DNA of 64,000 nt from [Empedobacter] haloabium (GCA_008011715.2 CP136508.1:4836001-4900000); one strand, 5' to 3'. Positions 36,873 through 46,864 are shown, numbered from the stretch's first letter. Notes: generated by a model from the letters alone, not told the origin. Program-made: numbers and translations.

Positions 36873-38009
36873 ATGCAAACCAAGCTGATTCCCCTGGCCG
36901 CACTCGTTGCCGCGATTGCCGGCGGCGCGCACGCGCAGGAAGTCGTCAAGATCGGCTACGTCGGCCCGATGTCGGGCCAGTCCGCCCACCTGGGCAAGGA
37001 TACGCAAAACGGCACGCGCCTGGCCATCGAGGACCTGAACGCGAAAGGCTTCAAGATCGACGGCAAACCCGTCAAGTTCGAGCTGCTGGCGGAAGATGAC
37101 GCGGCCGATCCGAAGCAGGCCACGTCGGCCGCGCAGAAGCTGGCCGATTCCAAGGTCAATGGCGTGATCGGGCACCAGACCTCCGGCACGTCGATCCCCG
37201 CCTCGCGCATCTACTTCAACGCGGGCATCCCGCAGATCTCGGCATCGGCCACCAGCCCGGTCTACACGCACCAGAAGTTCAACACGACGTTCCGCCTGGT
37301 CGCCAACGACAACAAGCTGGGCGCCACCCTGGGCCAGTACGCGGTGCAGAAGCTGGGCGCGAAGAAGATCGCCGTGATCGACGACCGCACGGCCTACGGC
37401 CAGGGCGTGGCCGACGAATTCGGCAAGGGCGCGCGCAAGGCGGGCGGTGTGCAGATCGTCGCGCGCGAGTTCACCAACGACAAGGCGACGGATTTCAACG
37501 CCATCCTGACCAATATCCGCTCGAAGAATCCGGACCTGGTCTTCTTCGGCGGCATGGACTCGGTCGGCGGCCCGCTGCTGCGCCAGATGAAGGCGCTGGG
37601 CATCAAGGCCAAGCTGATGGGCGGCGACGGCATCTGCACGGAAGCGATGCCACGCCTGGCCGGTCCGACCGCCGGCGACGAATCGATCGTCTGCGCGGAA
37701 GCGGGCGGCGTGACGCCGGGCCAGCAGAAGAAGATGGAGGAGTTCGCGGCACGCTACAAGAAGCGCTACAACGAAAGCCTGCAGATCTACGCGCCATATG
37801 CGTACGACGCCGTGATGACGATGGCGCAGGCGATGGCGGACGCGAAATCGGCCGATCCGAAGAAATACCTGCCCTACCTGGCCAAGGTGAAGTATGCCGG
37901 CATCACGGGCGACGTCTCGTTCGACGCCTTCGGCGACATCCGCGACGGCGCGCTGACCTTGTACACGTTCAAGGGCGGCAAGCGCACCCTGATCGAAGTG
38001 GTCAAGTAA
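36873..38009 (+). CDS. Branched-chain amino acid ABC transporter periplasmic binding protein, paralog 2
   Basis: It has the same 378-residue length as the preceding gene product, with long identical stretches such as KKIAVIDDRTAYGQGVA and NDKATDFNAIL. The signal peptide ends near AHAQ. It arose by tandem duplication. Differences in the ligand pocket region (GHQTSGTSIPAS instead of GHLNSGTTVPAS; AGGVTPGQQKKMEE instead of AGGVPPELQKNMDD) suggest a different ligand preference. GGAG lies upstream of the ATG. A hairpin shared with the convergent cytochrome gene follows. Confidence 0.95.
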   Translation: MQTKLIPLAALVAAIAGGAHAQEVVKIGYVGPMSGQSAHLGKDTQNGTRLAIEDLNAKGFKIDGKPVKFELLAEDDAADPKQATSAAQKLADSKVNGVIGHQTSGTSIPASRIYFNAGIPQISASATSPVYTHQKFNTTFRLVANDNKLGATLGQYAVQKLGAKKIAVIDDRTAYGQGVADEFGKGARKAGGVQIVAREFTNDKATDFNAILTNIRSKNPDLVFFGGMDSVGGPLLRQMKALGIKAKLMGGDGICTEAMPRLAGPTAGDESIVCAEAGGVTPGQQKKMEEFAARYKKRYNESLQIYAPYAYDAVMTMAQAMADAKSADPKKYLPYLAKVKYAGITGDVSFDAFGDIRDGALTLYTFKGGKRTLIEVVK

Positions 38010-38016
38010 ACAAAAA

Positions 38017-38035
38017 AGCCGGGCATCGCCCGGCT
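38017..38035. terminator. Hairpin between binding protein and cytochrome genes
   Basis: The stem AGCCGGGC/GCCCGGCT with a three-base loop has a T run only on the minus strand, so it mainly ends the cytochrome transcript. Confidence 0.75.
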
Positions 38036-38081
38036 CGTTCAGGTGGTGACGGGCATCGGATGCCGGTCACCACGGCCTGTC

Positions 38082-38393
38082 TCATTTCTGGGCCAGGATC
38101 CATTTCACCAGCGTCCGCGCCTCGGCATCGCTGACCTGCGGGTTGGCGGGCATCGGAATCGCGCCCCACACGCCGGAGCCGCCCTTCATCACCTTCGCCA
38201 CCAGCTTGTTCTCGGCATCCTTCTGGCCGGCGTATTTCGCCGCCACGTCCTTGTAGGCCGGGCCGACCAGCTTGTTCGCGACTGCGTGGCAGGCCATGCA
38301 GTTCTTCGCCTTGGCCAGGTCGGCATTCGCCATTGCCGCCTGCGACACGAACGCCGAAGCCAGCACCGTTGCAATCATCATGGAACGTTTCAT
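38082..38393 (-). CDS. Class I c-type cytochrome (cytochrome c551/c5-like)
   Basis: This 103-residue exported electron carrier has a signal peptide (MKRSMMIATVLASAFVSQAA) and then the haem attachment site CMACH (about residues 32-36). The axial Met is in IPMPANP near residue 79. The ATG at 38393 has GGAG seven bases upstream; a TTG four codons earlier is unlikely to be the start. It should work in the periplasm in electron transfer to oxidases or other acceptors. It is monocistronic and convergent with the binding-protein gene. Confidence 0.93.
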   Translation of the reverse strand: MKRSMMIATVLASAFVSQAAMANADLAKAKNCMACHAVANKLVGPAYKDVAAKYAGQKDAENKLVAKVMKGGSGVWGAIPMPANPQVSDAEARTLVKWILAQK

Positions 38394-38556
38394 CGATTTC
38401 TCCAAAGTAATCTGCCGGTGATTCTACTCTTTCTGTACACCAGAGCAACCGCGAGCAGCTGATCCTACAACGGCCACGGTTTCATGCGGGTTGACGGGTA
38501 AAATGTTACTGCATGTAAAGCTAGAATTCCGTAAGATGGCCGCAAAGGAGTCCGCC

Positions 38557-38787
38557 ATGCCCATCATTCTTGTCATCGTTGCACTGTGCATCCTGCGCTG
38601 GTTCGAGGTCTGGCGTTTCGCCGACGTCTCGTGGTGGTGGATTGCCGGCTTGATGGTATTTGCGTTTGTCTGGTTCGAATTCATCGAACCGCTGCTGGGC
38701 CTGGACAAGCGCAAGGCGCACAACGAGGACGAGCAGCGGCGCAAGGAGCGCGTGAAGAAAGACTTCGGCATCGGCAAGAAGAAATAA
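38557..38787 (+). CDS. Small Trp-rich membrane protein (TIGR04438-like)
   Basis: This 76-residue protein has two hydrophobic segments. WRFADVSWWWIAGLMVFAFV is rich in Trp, and FEFIEPLLGLDKRKAHN with a basic tail (RRKERVKKDFGIGKKK) follows. This composition matches the small Trp-rich protein family found mainly in betaproteobacteria; its function is unknown. AAAGGAG before the ATG at 38557 fixes the start and rules out longer upstream frames. A pair of type-2 repeats separates it from the convergent ilvD. Confidence 0.85.
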   Translation: MPIILVIVALCILRWFEVWRFADVSWWWIAGLMVFAFVWFEFIEPLLGLDKRKAHNEDEQRRKERVKKDFGIGKKK

Positions 38788-38791
38788 CAAC

Positions 38792-38913
38792 GGCCGAGCC
38801 CGTGTCCCACCGCGGGGTCAGTCACCAGAGTGAGACACGGGCTCAGCCTTCTAAGCTGACGAGCTCGTGTCCCGTTTTGGTGACTGACACCGCGGTGGGA
38901 CACAAGCTCGGCC
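38792..38913. repeat. Type-2 palindromic elements, a pair
   Basis: Units lie at 38792-38848 and 38861-38913. The first reads GGCCGAGCCCGTGTCCC, GGGGTCAGTCACC and GAGACACGGGCTCAGCC. The second is in the opposite orientation, with GGTGACTGAC and GGGACACAAGCTCGGCC. They lie in the convergent gap before the ilvD stop. Confidence 0.88.
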
Positions 38914-38940
38914 GTTGGGCCGTTTTGCTTGGGCGGACGA

Positions 38941-40803
38941 TCAGCGCTTCAGCTGCGACAGGTCGCGTACCGCGCCGCGGTCGGCGGACGTGGTCAGCGC
39001 GGCGTAGGCTTGCAGCGCCTGCGAGACGTAGCGCTCGCGGTTGACGGGCTTCCATGCATCGGCACCACGCTCCTCCATCGCCGCGCGACGGTGCGCCAGC
39101 TCCTCGGCCGTGATGCGCAGGTTGATCGTGCGGTTCGGGATGTCGATCTCGATCGTGTCGCCCTCTTCCACCAGGCCGATCGCGCCACCCTCGGCCGCCT
39201 CCGGCGAGGCGTGGCCGATCACCAGGCCGGACGAGCCGCCCGAGAAGCGCCCGTCCGTGAACAGCGCGCAGGCCTTGCCCAGGCCTTTCGACTTGATGTA
39301 CGAGGTCGGGTACAGCATCTCCTGCATGCCAGGACCGCCCTTCGGGCCTTCGTAGCGGATGATGACGACGTCGCCTTCGTGCACGGTGTCGCCGAGGATG
39401 CCGGCCACCGCGTCGTCCTGGCTTTCGAACACGCGCGCGCGGCCCGTGAACTTCAGGATGCTCTCGTCCACGCCGGCCGTCTTGACGATGCAGCCCTTCT
39501 CCGCGATGTTCCCGTACAGGACGGCGAGGCCACCATCCTGCGAGTAGGCGTGGGCGCGGTCACGGATGCAGCCGACGCTGCGATCCAGGTCGTTCTCGTC
39601 ATAGCGCTCCGACTGCGAGAACGCCACCTGGGTCGGCACGCCGCCCGGGGCGGCGCGGAACAGCTGGTGCACGGCCGGGTCGTCGCTGCGGCGGATGTCG
39701 TATTTCTCGATTGCCTCGGCGATGCTCTTGCTGTGCACCGTCGGCAGCGACGTGTCCAGCAGGCCCGCGCGCGCCAGTTCGCCCAGGATCGAGATGATGC
39801 CGCCGGCGCGGTGCACGTCCTCGATGTGGTACTTGTCCGTCATCGGCGCGACCTTGCACAGGCAAGGCACATTGCGCGAAATACGGTCGATGTCGGCCAT
39901 CGTGAAATGCACTTCCGCTTCATGCGCGGCCGCCAGCAGGTGCAGCACCGTGTTGGTCGAACCGCCCATCGACACGTCCAGCGCCATGGCGTTCTCGAAT
40001 GCGGCCTTGCTGGCGATGGAACGCGGCAGGATCGAGTAGTCGTCCTGCTCGTAATGGCGCTTGGCCAGGTCGACGATCAGGCGGCCGGCGCGCAGGAACA
40101 GCTCCTTGCGGTCGGCGTGCGTGGCGACAATCGTGCCGTTCCCCGGCAGCGACAGGCCCAGCGCCTCCGTGAGGCAGTTCATCGAGTTGGCCGTGAACAT
40201 GCCGGAGCACGAGCCGCAGGTGGGGCAGGCCGAACGTTCGACTTCCGCGACGTCCGCATCCGAGATGCGCGCGTCGCCGGCCTGGATCATCGCGTCCACC
40301 AGGTCCAGCTTGATGATCTTCCTGTCGTTGTTGACGACCTTGACGACCTTGCCCGCCTCCATCGGCCCGCCCGACACGAACACCACCGGGATGTTCAGCC
40401 GCATCGCGGCCATCAGCATGCCCGGCGTGATCTTGTCGCAGTTGGAGATGCACACCATTGCGTCCGCGCAGTGGGCATTGACCATGTACTCGACCGAGTC
40501 GGCGATCAGGTCGCGCGACGGCAGCGAGTACAGCATGCCGCCATGGCCCATCGCGATGCCGTCGTCGACGGCGATGGTGTTGAACTCCTTGGCGACGCCG
40601 CCAGCGGCCTCGATCTCGCGCGCCACCAGCTGGCCCAGGTCTTTCAGGTGCACGTGGCCCGGCACGAATTGCGTGAACGAATTGACGACGGCGATGATCG
40701 GCTTCTCGAAGTCGCCGTCCTTCATGCCCGTGGCGCGCCACAGGGCGCGTGCTCCGGCCATGTTGCGGCCCTGGGTGGTGGTACGGGAACGGTAAGTGGG
40801 CAT
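38941..40803 (-). CDS. ilvD: Dihydroxy-acid dehydratase
   Basis: This 620-residue enzyme has the conserved iron-sulfur cysteines in [15 protein letters not shown] and [20 protein letters not shown]. It dehydrates dihydroxy-acids to the 2-keto acid precursors of valine, leucine and isoleucine. The start at 40803 ([17 protein letters not shown]) is preceded by GAGGAG; a longer frame reaching 40875 has no such site. It is divergent from a LysR gene whose product probably controls it through the inverted repeat in between. Confidence 0.98.
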   Translation of the reverse strand: MPTYRSRTTTQGRNMAGARALWRATGMKDGDFEKPIIAVVNSFTQFVPGHVHLKDLGQLVAREIEAAGGVAKEFNTIAVDDGIAMGHGGMLYSLPSRDLIADSVEYMVNAHCADAMVCISNCDKITPGMLMAAMRLNIPVVFVSGGPMEAGKVVKVVNNDRKIIKLDLVDAMIQAGDARISDADVAEVERSACPTCGSCSGMFTANSMNCLTEALGLSLPGNGTIVATHADRKELFLRAGRLIVDLAKRHYEQDDYSILPRSIASKAAFENAMALDVSMGGSTNTVLHLLAAAHEAEVHFTMADIDRISRNVPCLCKVAPMTDKYHIEDVHRAGGIISILGELARAGLLDTSLPTVHSKSIAEAIEKYDIRRSDDPAVHQLFRAAPGGVPTQVAFSQSERYDENDLDRSVGCIRDRAHAYSQDGGLAVLYGNIAEKGCIVKTAGVDESILKFTGRARVFESQDDAVAGILGDTVHEGDVVIIRYEGPKGGPGMQEMLYPTSYIKSKGLGKACALFTDGRFSGGSSGLVIGHASPEAAEGGAIGLVEEGDTIEIDIPNRTINLRITAEELAHRRAAMEERGADAWKPVNRERYVSQALQAYAALTTSADRGAVRDLSQLKR

Positions 40804-40875
40804 GGGTGTCTCCTCAGAACGGCCGATCGCGGCGAATAAGGCAAACAGAGTGCGCTTTCCCCCATCAGTTGTCAA

Positions 40876-40912
40876 ATATATGATTTAATCCTCTGTGATT
40901 CATTTCATATAT
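40876..40912. promoter_or_regulatory. Putative LysR-type binding site between ilvD and lysR
   Basis: ATATATGA (40876-40883) and TCATATAT (40905-40912) form a perfect 8-base inverted repeat 21 bases apart, just before the lysR ribosome site. The location in the divergent promoter supports autoregulation and control of ilvD. Confidence 0.55.
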
Positions 40913-40929
40913 CGGAGGACGACAACCGG

Positions 40930-41832
40930 ATGGCAACCAATATCGAACTGCGGCAGCTGCGTTACTTCGTCACCGTGGCCGAGGAGCTGCACTTCGGCCG
41001 TGCCGCCCGGCGGCTGCACATGACGCAGCCGCCCCTGTCGCAAACCATCCTGGCGCTGGAGGACATGCTGGGCGCACCGCTGTTCGACCGCAACCGCCGC
41101 GGCGTGGCGCTGACGCCGGCCGGCGAGGCGCTGCTGCCGGAAGCGCGCCGGCTGCTGGCGCAGGCCGGCGAACTGCCCGGTCTTGTGAAGCGCGCCGCCG
41201 CCGGCGAGATGGGCAAGCTGTCGCTGGCCTTTGTCTCGTCGGCCGACTACAGCGTGCTGCCGCCATCGCTGCGCGCGTACCGGGCCGCCTTCCCCCATGT
41301 GCAGATCACGCTGCAGGAAGCCACGTCGGACCGGCAGATGGACGAGCTGCTGCACGGCCGCATCGACGCCGGCCTGCTGATCCCACCGCTGACCGACAAG
41401 GCCAAGGCCGAACTGGATTACCTGCCGGTGCTGTCCGAGCCGCTGATCCTGGCCTCGCCGGCCAACCTGCCGGAGCTGCGCGGCAAGCACGACGCCAGCC
41501 TGCGTACCCTGCCGCCGCTGCCGCTGATCATCTTCCCGCGCGCGATCGCGCCCGGCTTGTACGATGCCATCCTGGCCGTGTTCCGCGCGGCCGGCATGAC
41601 GCCCGTGATCGGCCAGGAAGCCATCCAGATGCAGACGATCGTCAGCCTGGTGTCGGCCGGCATGGGGATCGCACTTGTGCCACAATCGGTCTCCAACCTG
41701 CGCCGCCCGGGAGTAGAATACCGGCCGCTGGCGCAGACGACGCCCCTCGTGGAGACGGGCCTGGCGTGGCGCCGCGACAGTATCTCGCCCGTGTTGAAGG
41801 GCTTCCTGGACCTGATGAGAAAGAGACTCTGA
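40930..41832 (+). CDS. LysR-family transcriptional regulator divergent from ilvD
   Basis: This 300-residue protein has the winged-helix domain (IELRQLRYFVTVAEELHFGR ... MTQPPLSQTILALEDMLGAPLF) and a LysR effector domain. The domain layout is like that of CbbR/CatR-type regulators and IlvR-like proteins. GGAGG precedes the ATG. It abuts lgt: its TGA stop at 41830-41832 is followed directly by the lgt ATG, so lgt is probably co-transcribed. The target is probably ilvD, and the ligand could be a branched-chain pathway intermediate. Confidence 0.92.
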   Translation: MATNIELRQLRYFVTVAEELHFGRAARRLHMTQPPLSQTILALEDMLGAPLFDRNRRGVALTPAGEALLPEARRLLAQAGELPGLVKRAAAGEMGKLSLAFVSSADYSVLPPSLRAYRAAFPHVQITLQEATSDRQMDELLHGRIDAGLLIPPLTDKAKAELDYLPVLSEPLILASPANLPELRGKHDASLRTLPPLPLIIFPRAIAPGLYDAILAVFRAAGMTPVIGQEAIQMQTIVSLVSAGMGIALVPQSVSNLRRPGVEYRPLAQTTPLVETGLAWRRDSISPVLKGFLDLMRKRL

Positions 41833-42681
41833 ATGCTGATACATCCGATGCCCGACCCGGTCGCGTTCCACGTGGGCCCGGTGTCCGTTCACTGGTATGG
41901 CCTGATGTACGTGCTGGCGTTCGCGCAGTTCATCGCGCTGGGCCGCCTGCGCATCCGCCAGCCGCACATCGCGGCACTGGGCTGGAAGGCGTCCGACCTG
42001 GACGACATGCTGTTCTATGGGATGTTGGGCGTCGTTCTCGGTGGCCGCCTGGGCGAGCTGTTCTTCTATCGCCCGGACTGGTGGAGCAACCCGGTCGAGA
42101 TCTTCATGATCTGGCATGGCGGCATGAGCTTCCACGGCGGCTTCCTGGGCGTGCTGATCGCGATGGCGTTCTGGGCGCGCAAGGCGGGCCGCAACCTGCT
42201 GGACGTGTACGACTTCATCGCGCCGATGGTCCCGCTGGGCTATGCGTGCGGACGCCTGGGCAATTTCATCAACGCCGAGCTGCCGGGCCGCGTCGTGGCC
42301 GATCCCTCGCTGCCCTGGGCCATGCAGTGGCCGGACATCCGCTATCCGCTGTTCCCGGATCCGGTATTCCTGGAAGGCCTGCGCCATCCGTCGCCGATCT
42401 ACCAGTTGCTGGTGGACGGCATCCTGGTGTTCCTGATCCTGTGGCCGTTCGCCCGCCATGCCCGTCCGCGCCTGGCGGTGGGCGCGATGTACACCTTGCT
42501 GTACGGCTGCGCGCGTTTCTTTACCGAATACTTCCGCACGCCGGATTGGGAAACCACCGTTCTGGGCCTGCCGATCACGTCGGGCCAGGTACTGTCCCTG
42601 CCGATGATCGTGGCGGCCATTGCGATGCTGGTGTGGTCGTACCGGCGCAAGGTGTATGGGGCGGCGCCGGTGACGGCTTGA
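41833..42681 (+). CDS. lgt: Prolipoprotein diacylglyceryl transferase
   Basis: This 282-residue enzyme has seven membrane spans. HGGMSFHGGFLG (about residue 97-108) holds the essential His, and GRLGNFINAELPGR (about 139) is the Lgt signature. Near the C-terminus the segment RFFTEYFRTPDWE is conserved. It adds diacylglycerol from phosphatidylglycerol to the lipobox Cys of lipoproteins at the inner membrane, for example the NodT-type channel at 7104. It starts immediately after the LysR stop. Confidence 0.97.
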   Translation: MLIHPMPDPVAFHVGPVSVHWYGLMYVLAFAQFIALGRLRIRQPHIAALGWKASDLDDMLFYGMLGVVLGGRLGELFFYRPDWWSNPVEIFMIWHGGMSFHGGFLGVLIAMAFWARKAGRNLLDVYDFIAPMVPLGYACGRLGNFINAELPGRVVADPSLPWAMQWPDIRYPLFPDPVFLEGLRHPSPIYQLLVDGILVFLILWPFARHARPRLAVGAMYTLLYGCARFFTEYFRTPDWETTVLGLPITSGQVLSLPMIVAAIAMLVWSYRRKVYGAAPVTA

Positions 42682-42690
42682 ACCCGAGGA

Positions 42691-42718
42691 GACAGGCCGC
42701 GCTGCGTACCAGCCTGTC
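42691..42718. repeat. Short inverted repeat between lgt and the EVE gene
   Basis: GACAGGC (42691-42697) and GCCTGTC (42712-42718) flank a 14-base loop in the convergent gap. It is short and only loosely related to the other elements, and may act as a weak terminator. Confidence 0.45.
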
Positions 42719-42732
42719 CCCGGTGTTTCACA

Positions 42733-43197
42733 CTACCCGATCAGCTTCACGATAAAGCGCCACTCGGCCGGCTCCACCGGCATCACGGACAGCCTGCTGC
42801 CCTTGGCCAGCAGGCGCATGTGCTCCAGCTCCGGGTGGCTGCGCAATTCCTTCAGGTCGACGTAGCGCCCCTGGTGCACCGCCTTGACGTCGATGCCCAT
42901 CCAGCGCGGCTGCTCCGGCGTGGCCTTCGGGTCGTAGTACGGACTCTTGGGATCGAACTGGGTGGCATCGGGATACGGCGCGCTGACGATTTCGGCCAGC
43001 CCGGCGACGCCGGGCACGGCGCAGCTGGAGTGGTAGAACAGCACGCCGTCGCCCACCTTCATGCCGTCGCGGATGAAATTGCGAGCCTGGTAGTTGCGCA
43101 CGCCGTACCACGACGTCACCTGGCCGGGCGACGCCAGCACGTCGTCGAAACTGACGTCGTCGGGTTCGGACTTCATCAACCAGTACTGCCTGGCCAT
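42733..43197 (-). CDS. EVE-domain protein
   Basis: This 154-residue single-domain protein has WLMKSEPDDVSFDDV at the start and WYGVRNYQARNFIRDGMKVGD, the hallmark of EVE domains, which belong to the PUA-like fold and bind modified bases. Family members are widespread in proteobacteria as stand-alone proteins and are used as readers in some anti-phage systems. Here the gene sits in a housekeeping setting between lgt and 6S RNA and is probably chromosomal core. The ligand is unknown. Confidence 0.92.
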   Translation of the reverse strand: MARQYWLMKSEPDDVSFDDVLASPGQVTSWYGVRNYQARNFIRDGMKVGDGVLFYHSSCAVPGVAGLAEIVSAPYPDATQFDPKSPYYDPKATPEQPRWMGIDVKAVHQGRYVDLKELRSHPELEHMRLLAKGSRLSVMPVEPAEWRFIVKLIG

Positions 43198-43223
43198 CGG
43201 CGCTCCCTCGCGAAAAGACGGAC

Positions 43224-43259
43224 GAAAAAAAACGGTGGCGCATCCTTCGATGCCGCCAA
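43224..43259 (-). terminator. Terminator at the 3' end of 6S RNA
   Basis: On the minus strand GGCGGCATC-GAAG-GATGCGCC is followed by ACCG and eight T. It follows the end of the 6S RNA gene. Confidence 0.8.
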
Positions 43260-43453
43260 CCGCTTCGGTACTACAAATAAGGCCCCGCCTGTGCCGCTAT
43301 GCCGGCATCCCGAACCTTACGGTTCAAGGTGGTCACAGTCAGTTCAACTTCGGGTTCATCGGACTAGCGACGCTCACGCCCGTCGAACTATGTTCCGCAA
43401 CCGATGCATGTAAATGGTTCAAGGAATATATGACAATCGCGAACACTGCAGGG
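43250..43453 (-). ncRNA. ssrS: 6S RNA
   Basis: On the minus strand the sequence shows segments that match 6S RNA: a 5' CAGTGTTCGCGA, an internal CACCTTGAACC...AAGGTTCGGG hairpin (E. coli has CACCUUGAACC...GGUUCAAGG) and a 3' GGCGGCATC closing stem. The position just downstream of zapA on the same strand is the conserved location of ssrS in beta- and gammaproteobacteria. 6S RNA binds sigma-70 RNA polymerase in stationary phase and down-regulates many promoters. Boundaries are approximate to about ten bases. A hairpin (ACACGGA/TCCGTGT, about 43457-43483) lies just upstream and may be a zapA terminator or processing site. Confidence 0.88.
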
Positions 43454-43527
43454 TGACACGGAGTTTACTCCTCAATCCGTGTGATTGAAAGCCCTAATTC
43501 GAATTGATTCGCAATCCAATCAGGTGC

Positions 43528-43839
43528 TTAGAACAGCGCTTCCTGCGGCGTCAGGGCACTGTCGAGCACCCTCTGCATCGCGGCGATCTTCTGCTGCACT
43601 TCCAGCAGCGACATGTCCGACAGGGGTCCCGCAGGCGCTTTCGCCGTCAGGAATTCCGCCGCCATCGACAGCGCCGCCATCACGGCGATGCGGTCGTTGC
43701 CCTTGACCTTGCCGGCGTCGCGGATGGTCGTCATTTTCTTGTCGAGCAGGCTGGCCGCTTCGCGCAGGGCACGTTCCTCGCCTTCCTTGCACATGAGGCG
43801 GTAGGCCTGGCCCATGATGTTCACGTCCACGGGCGTCAT
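43528..43839 (-). CDS. zapA: Cell division protein ZapA
   Basis: This 103-residue protein has the ZapA N-terminal segment VDVNIMGQAYRLMCKEGEE and a C-terminal coiled coil. ZapA bundles FtsZ filaments at the division ring. It overlaps the preceding ZapB-like gene by four bases (43836-43839), so the two are co-translated. The 6S RNA gene follows on the same strand. The length is normal for the family. Confidence 0.95.
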   Translation of the reverse strand: MTPVDVNIMGQAYRLMCKEGEERALREAASLLDKKMTTIRDAGKVKGNDRIAVMAALSMAAEFLTAKAPAGPLSDMSLLEVQQKIAAMQRVLDSALTPQEALF

Positions 43840-44075
43840 TGCGCTTCCTCTTTCACGGCTTCCTGGGCTTCCTCGGCGGGTGCCGGCGGGGTGATCTTGT
43901 CGAGCAACGCCGAGACGCGCTGGTGCGCCTCGCCCAGCCGGTGCTGGTAGCTGATGTTCTCGGCGACGAGCGCGGCGTTGGCCTGGCGCAGTTGTGCATT
44001 CTCGCGACGCAGGCTGTGCGTCAGCTCCGCCAACTGTTCGATCTTGTCAGCGAGTTCTTGGAAGTCGGAAATCAT
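43836..44075 (-). CDS. ZapB-like coiled-coil cell division protein (TIGR02449/DUF904 type)
   Basis: This 79-residue protein is almost entirely coiled coil: MISDFQELADKIEQLAELTH and LRRENAQLRQANAALVAENI with regular Leu/Ala heptads, then a short acidic tail. Small coiled-coil proteins co-encoded with ZapA match the ZapB/TIGR02449 class, which organise the division ring with ZapA. I start at the ATG at 44075; an in-frame upstream ATG at 44120 would add 15 unlikely residues. Its stop overlaps the zapA start. Confidence 0.85.
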   Translation of the reverse strand: MISDFQELADKIEQLAELTHSLRRENAQLRQANAALVAENISYQHRLGEAHQRVSALLDKITPPAPAEEAQEAVKEEAQ

Positions 44076-44188
44076 CCCGCCACTATAGGGCCGCACGAAA
44101 GCGTGGTCAACCGAATACACCCGGTTCTACACTTAATTACATCTTAATGACAATGATCGTGCTGGCAACCTTGCGGTACGTGGACAGG

Positions 44189-44323
44189 TCAGCTTGCCGC
44201 GCCCAGCGCCAGCAGCAGCATGGCGCCCGCCAGCACGCCCAGCGCCGCACCGGCGGCCACGTTGATGGCGACACGCACCCAGTTGGGCGCGTGCAGGTCC
44301 CTTGGGAATTTGGGGTGGTACAT
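44189..44323 (-). CDS. Small membrane protein (44 aa) with strong ribosome site
   Basis: This is a short gene encoding MYHPKFPRDLHAPNWVRVAI followed by a single Ala/Leu/Gly-rich membrane helix (INVAAGAALGVLAGAMLLLA). GGAGG lies five bases before the ATG, and the translation continues without interruption to the TGA at 44189. The charged N-terminus with a C-terminal hydrophobic segment suggests a tail-anchored or small inner-membrane protein. I do not recognise a family. It is divergent from groES. Confidence 0.65.
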   Translation of the reverse strand: MYHPKFPRDLHAPNWVRVAINVAAGAALGVLAGAMLLLALGAAS

Positions 44324-44503
44324 CACAGCCTCCGCTATAGGTCACTACAACATCGGACAAGAAAGTACAGTGTGCACCCCATTGTCCCTTTTGTCAAAAC
44401 ACAAACGCTGGGCTTGTTGACAGGTGCCGAAAGGCTGGCGCGGGCCAGTCGATACGAAAATGCAAGCACTTTGCAAGCAGTTGGAAGATGTGCAAGCGCG
44501 GGC

Positions 44504-44533
44504 CTTGAAATAGGTGGTAGCCATCCCTATAAT
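44504..44533 (+). promoter_or_regulatory. groESL promoter (sigma-70 and sigma-32-like)
   Basis: TTGAAA (44505-44510) and TATAAT (44528-44533) are 17 bases apart and suit sigma-70. The same bases read CTTGAAA-N14-CCCTAT, close to the heat-shock sigma-32 consensus. Both factors may use this start. Confidence 0.8.
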
Positions 44534-44535
44534 TG

Positions 44536-44562
44536 TTGGCACTCGTTAGTCGAGAGTGCTAA
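44536..44562. promoter_or_regulatory. CIRCE element (HrcA operator)
   Basis: TTGGCACTC, a 9-base spacer and GAGTGCTAA match CIRCE (TTAGCACTC-N9-GAGTGCTAA) with one difference. It overlaps the expected transcription start of groES, so HrcA should repress groESL until heat shock. Confidence 0.95.
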
Positions 44563-44600
44563 CAAAGATTTTGAACCTCACTGTACATAAGGAGTTTTGT

Positions 44601-46584
<1,984 letters not shown>

Positions 46585-46613
46585 TCATCCGGCCGGCTCC
46601 CAGCCAGCAAGAA

Positions 46614-46643
46614 AGCCGCTTCTTCGGAAGCGGCTTTTTTTTT
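46614..46643 (+). terminator. Intrinsic terminator of groESL
   Basis: The stem AGCCGCTTC/GAAGCGGCT with a TTCG tetraloop is followed by nine T. Confidence 0.95.
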
Positions 46644-46650
46644 GCCCATG

Positions 46651-46673
46651 AAAAAAGGCTGCCGCGGCAGCCT
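46651..46673 (-). terminator. Intrinsic terminator of the 56-aa gene
   Basis: The hairpin AGGCTGCC/GGCAGCCT with a GC loop is followed on the minus strand by six T. It is convergent with the groESL terminator. Confidence 0.85.
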
Positions 46674-46693
46674 TCAGTGACATCTCCACATTG

Positions 46694-46864
46694 TTATCGC
46701 CTGCGTGCGAGGCCGGCGCCAACGGCGCTGCCCACTCCCACGCCCAGGCCGATGCCCATGGCGAAATTGCCCATGGCAACACCGATTGCGCAGCCGATCG
46801 CGGCGCCGAGGCTGATACCGAAGCCAACATAGCGGCCCGTGCGGTCGTCCGGTTCCATATCCAT
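46694..46864 (-). CDS. Small Gly-rich membrane protein (56 aa)
   Basis: The gene has its own ribosome site (GGAG seven bases before the ATG) and terminator. The product starts with an acidic segment MDMEPDDRTGRYVGFGISLG and continues with two Gly/Ala-rich membrane helices (GAAIGCAIGVAMGNFAMGIG and LGVGVGSAVGAGLARRR). Glycine-zipper-like patterns (GxxxG) are visible. Similar small Gly-zipper membrane proteins are common but of unknown role. An upstream ATG at 46894 would add ten residues and lacks a ribosome site. Confidence 0.7.
   Translation of the reverse strand: MDMEPDDRTGRYVGFGISLGAAIGCAIGVAMGNFAMGIGLGVGVGSAVGAGLARRR

Noticed and set aside
42733..43197. EVE-domain gene as part of an anti-phage system
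   Set aside because: No restriction, nuclease or other defence gene is adjacent; the setting is housekeeping.
44133..44360. A 75-codon frame overlapping the small gene upstream of groES
   Set aside because: It is in a different frame from the 44-residue ORF, which has the ribosome site and a clean membrane helix; the longer frame is Arg/Ala/Gly-rich without structure.
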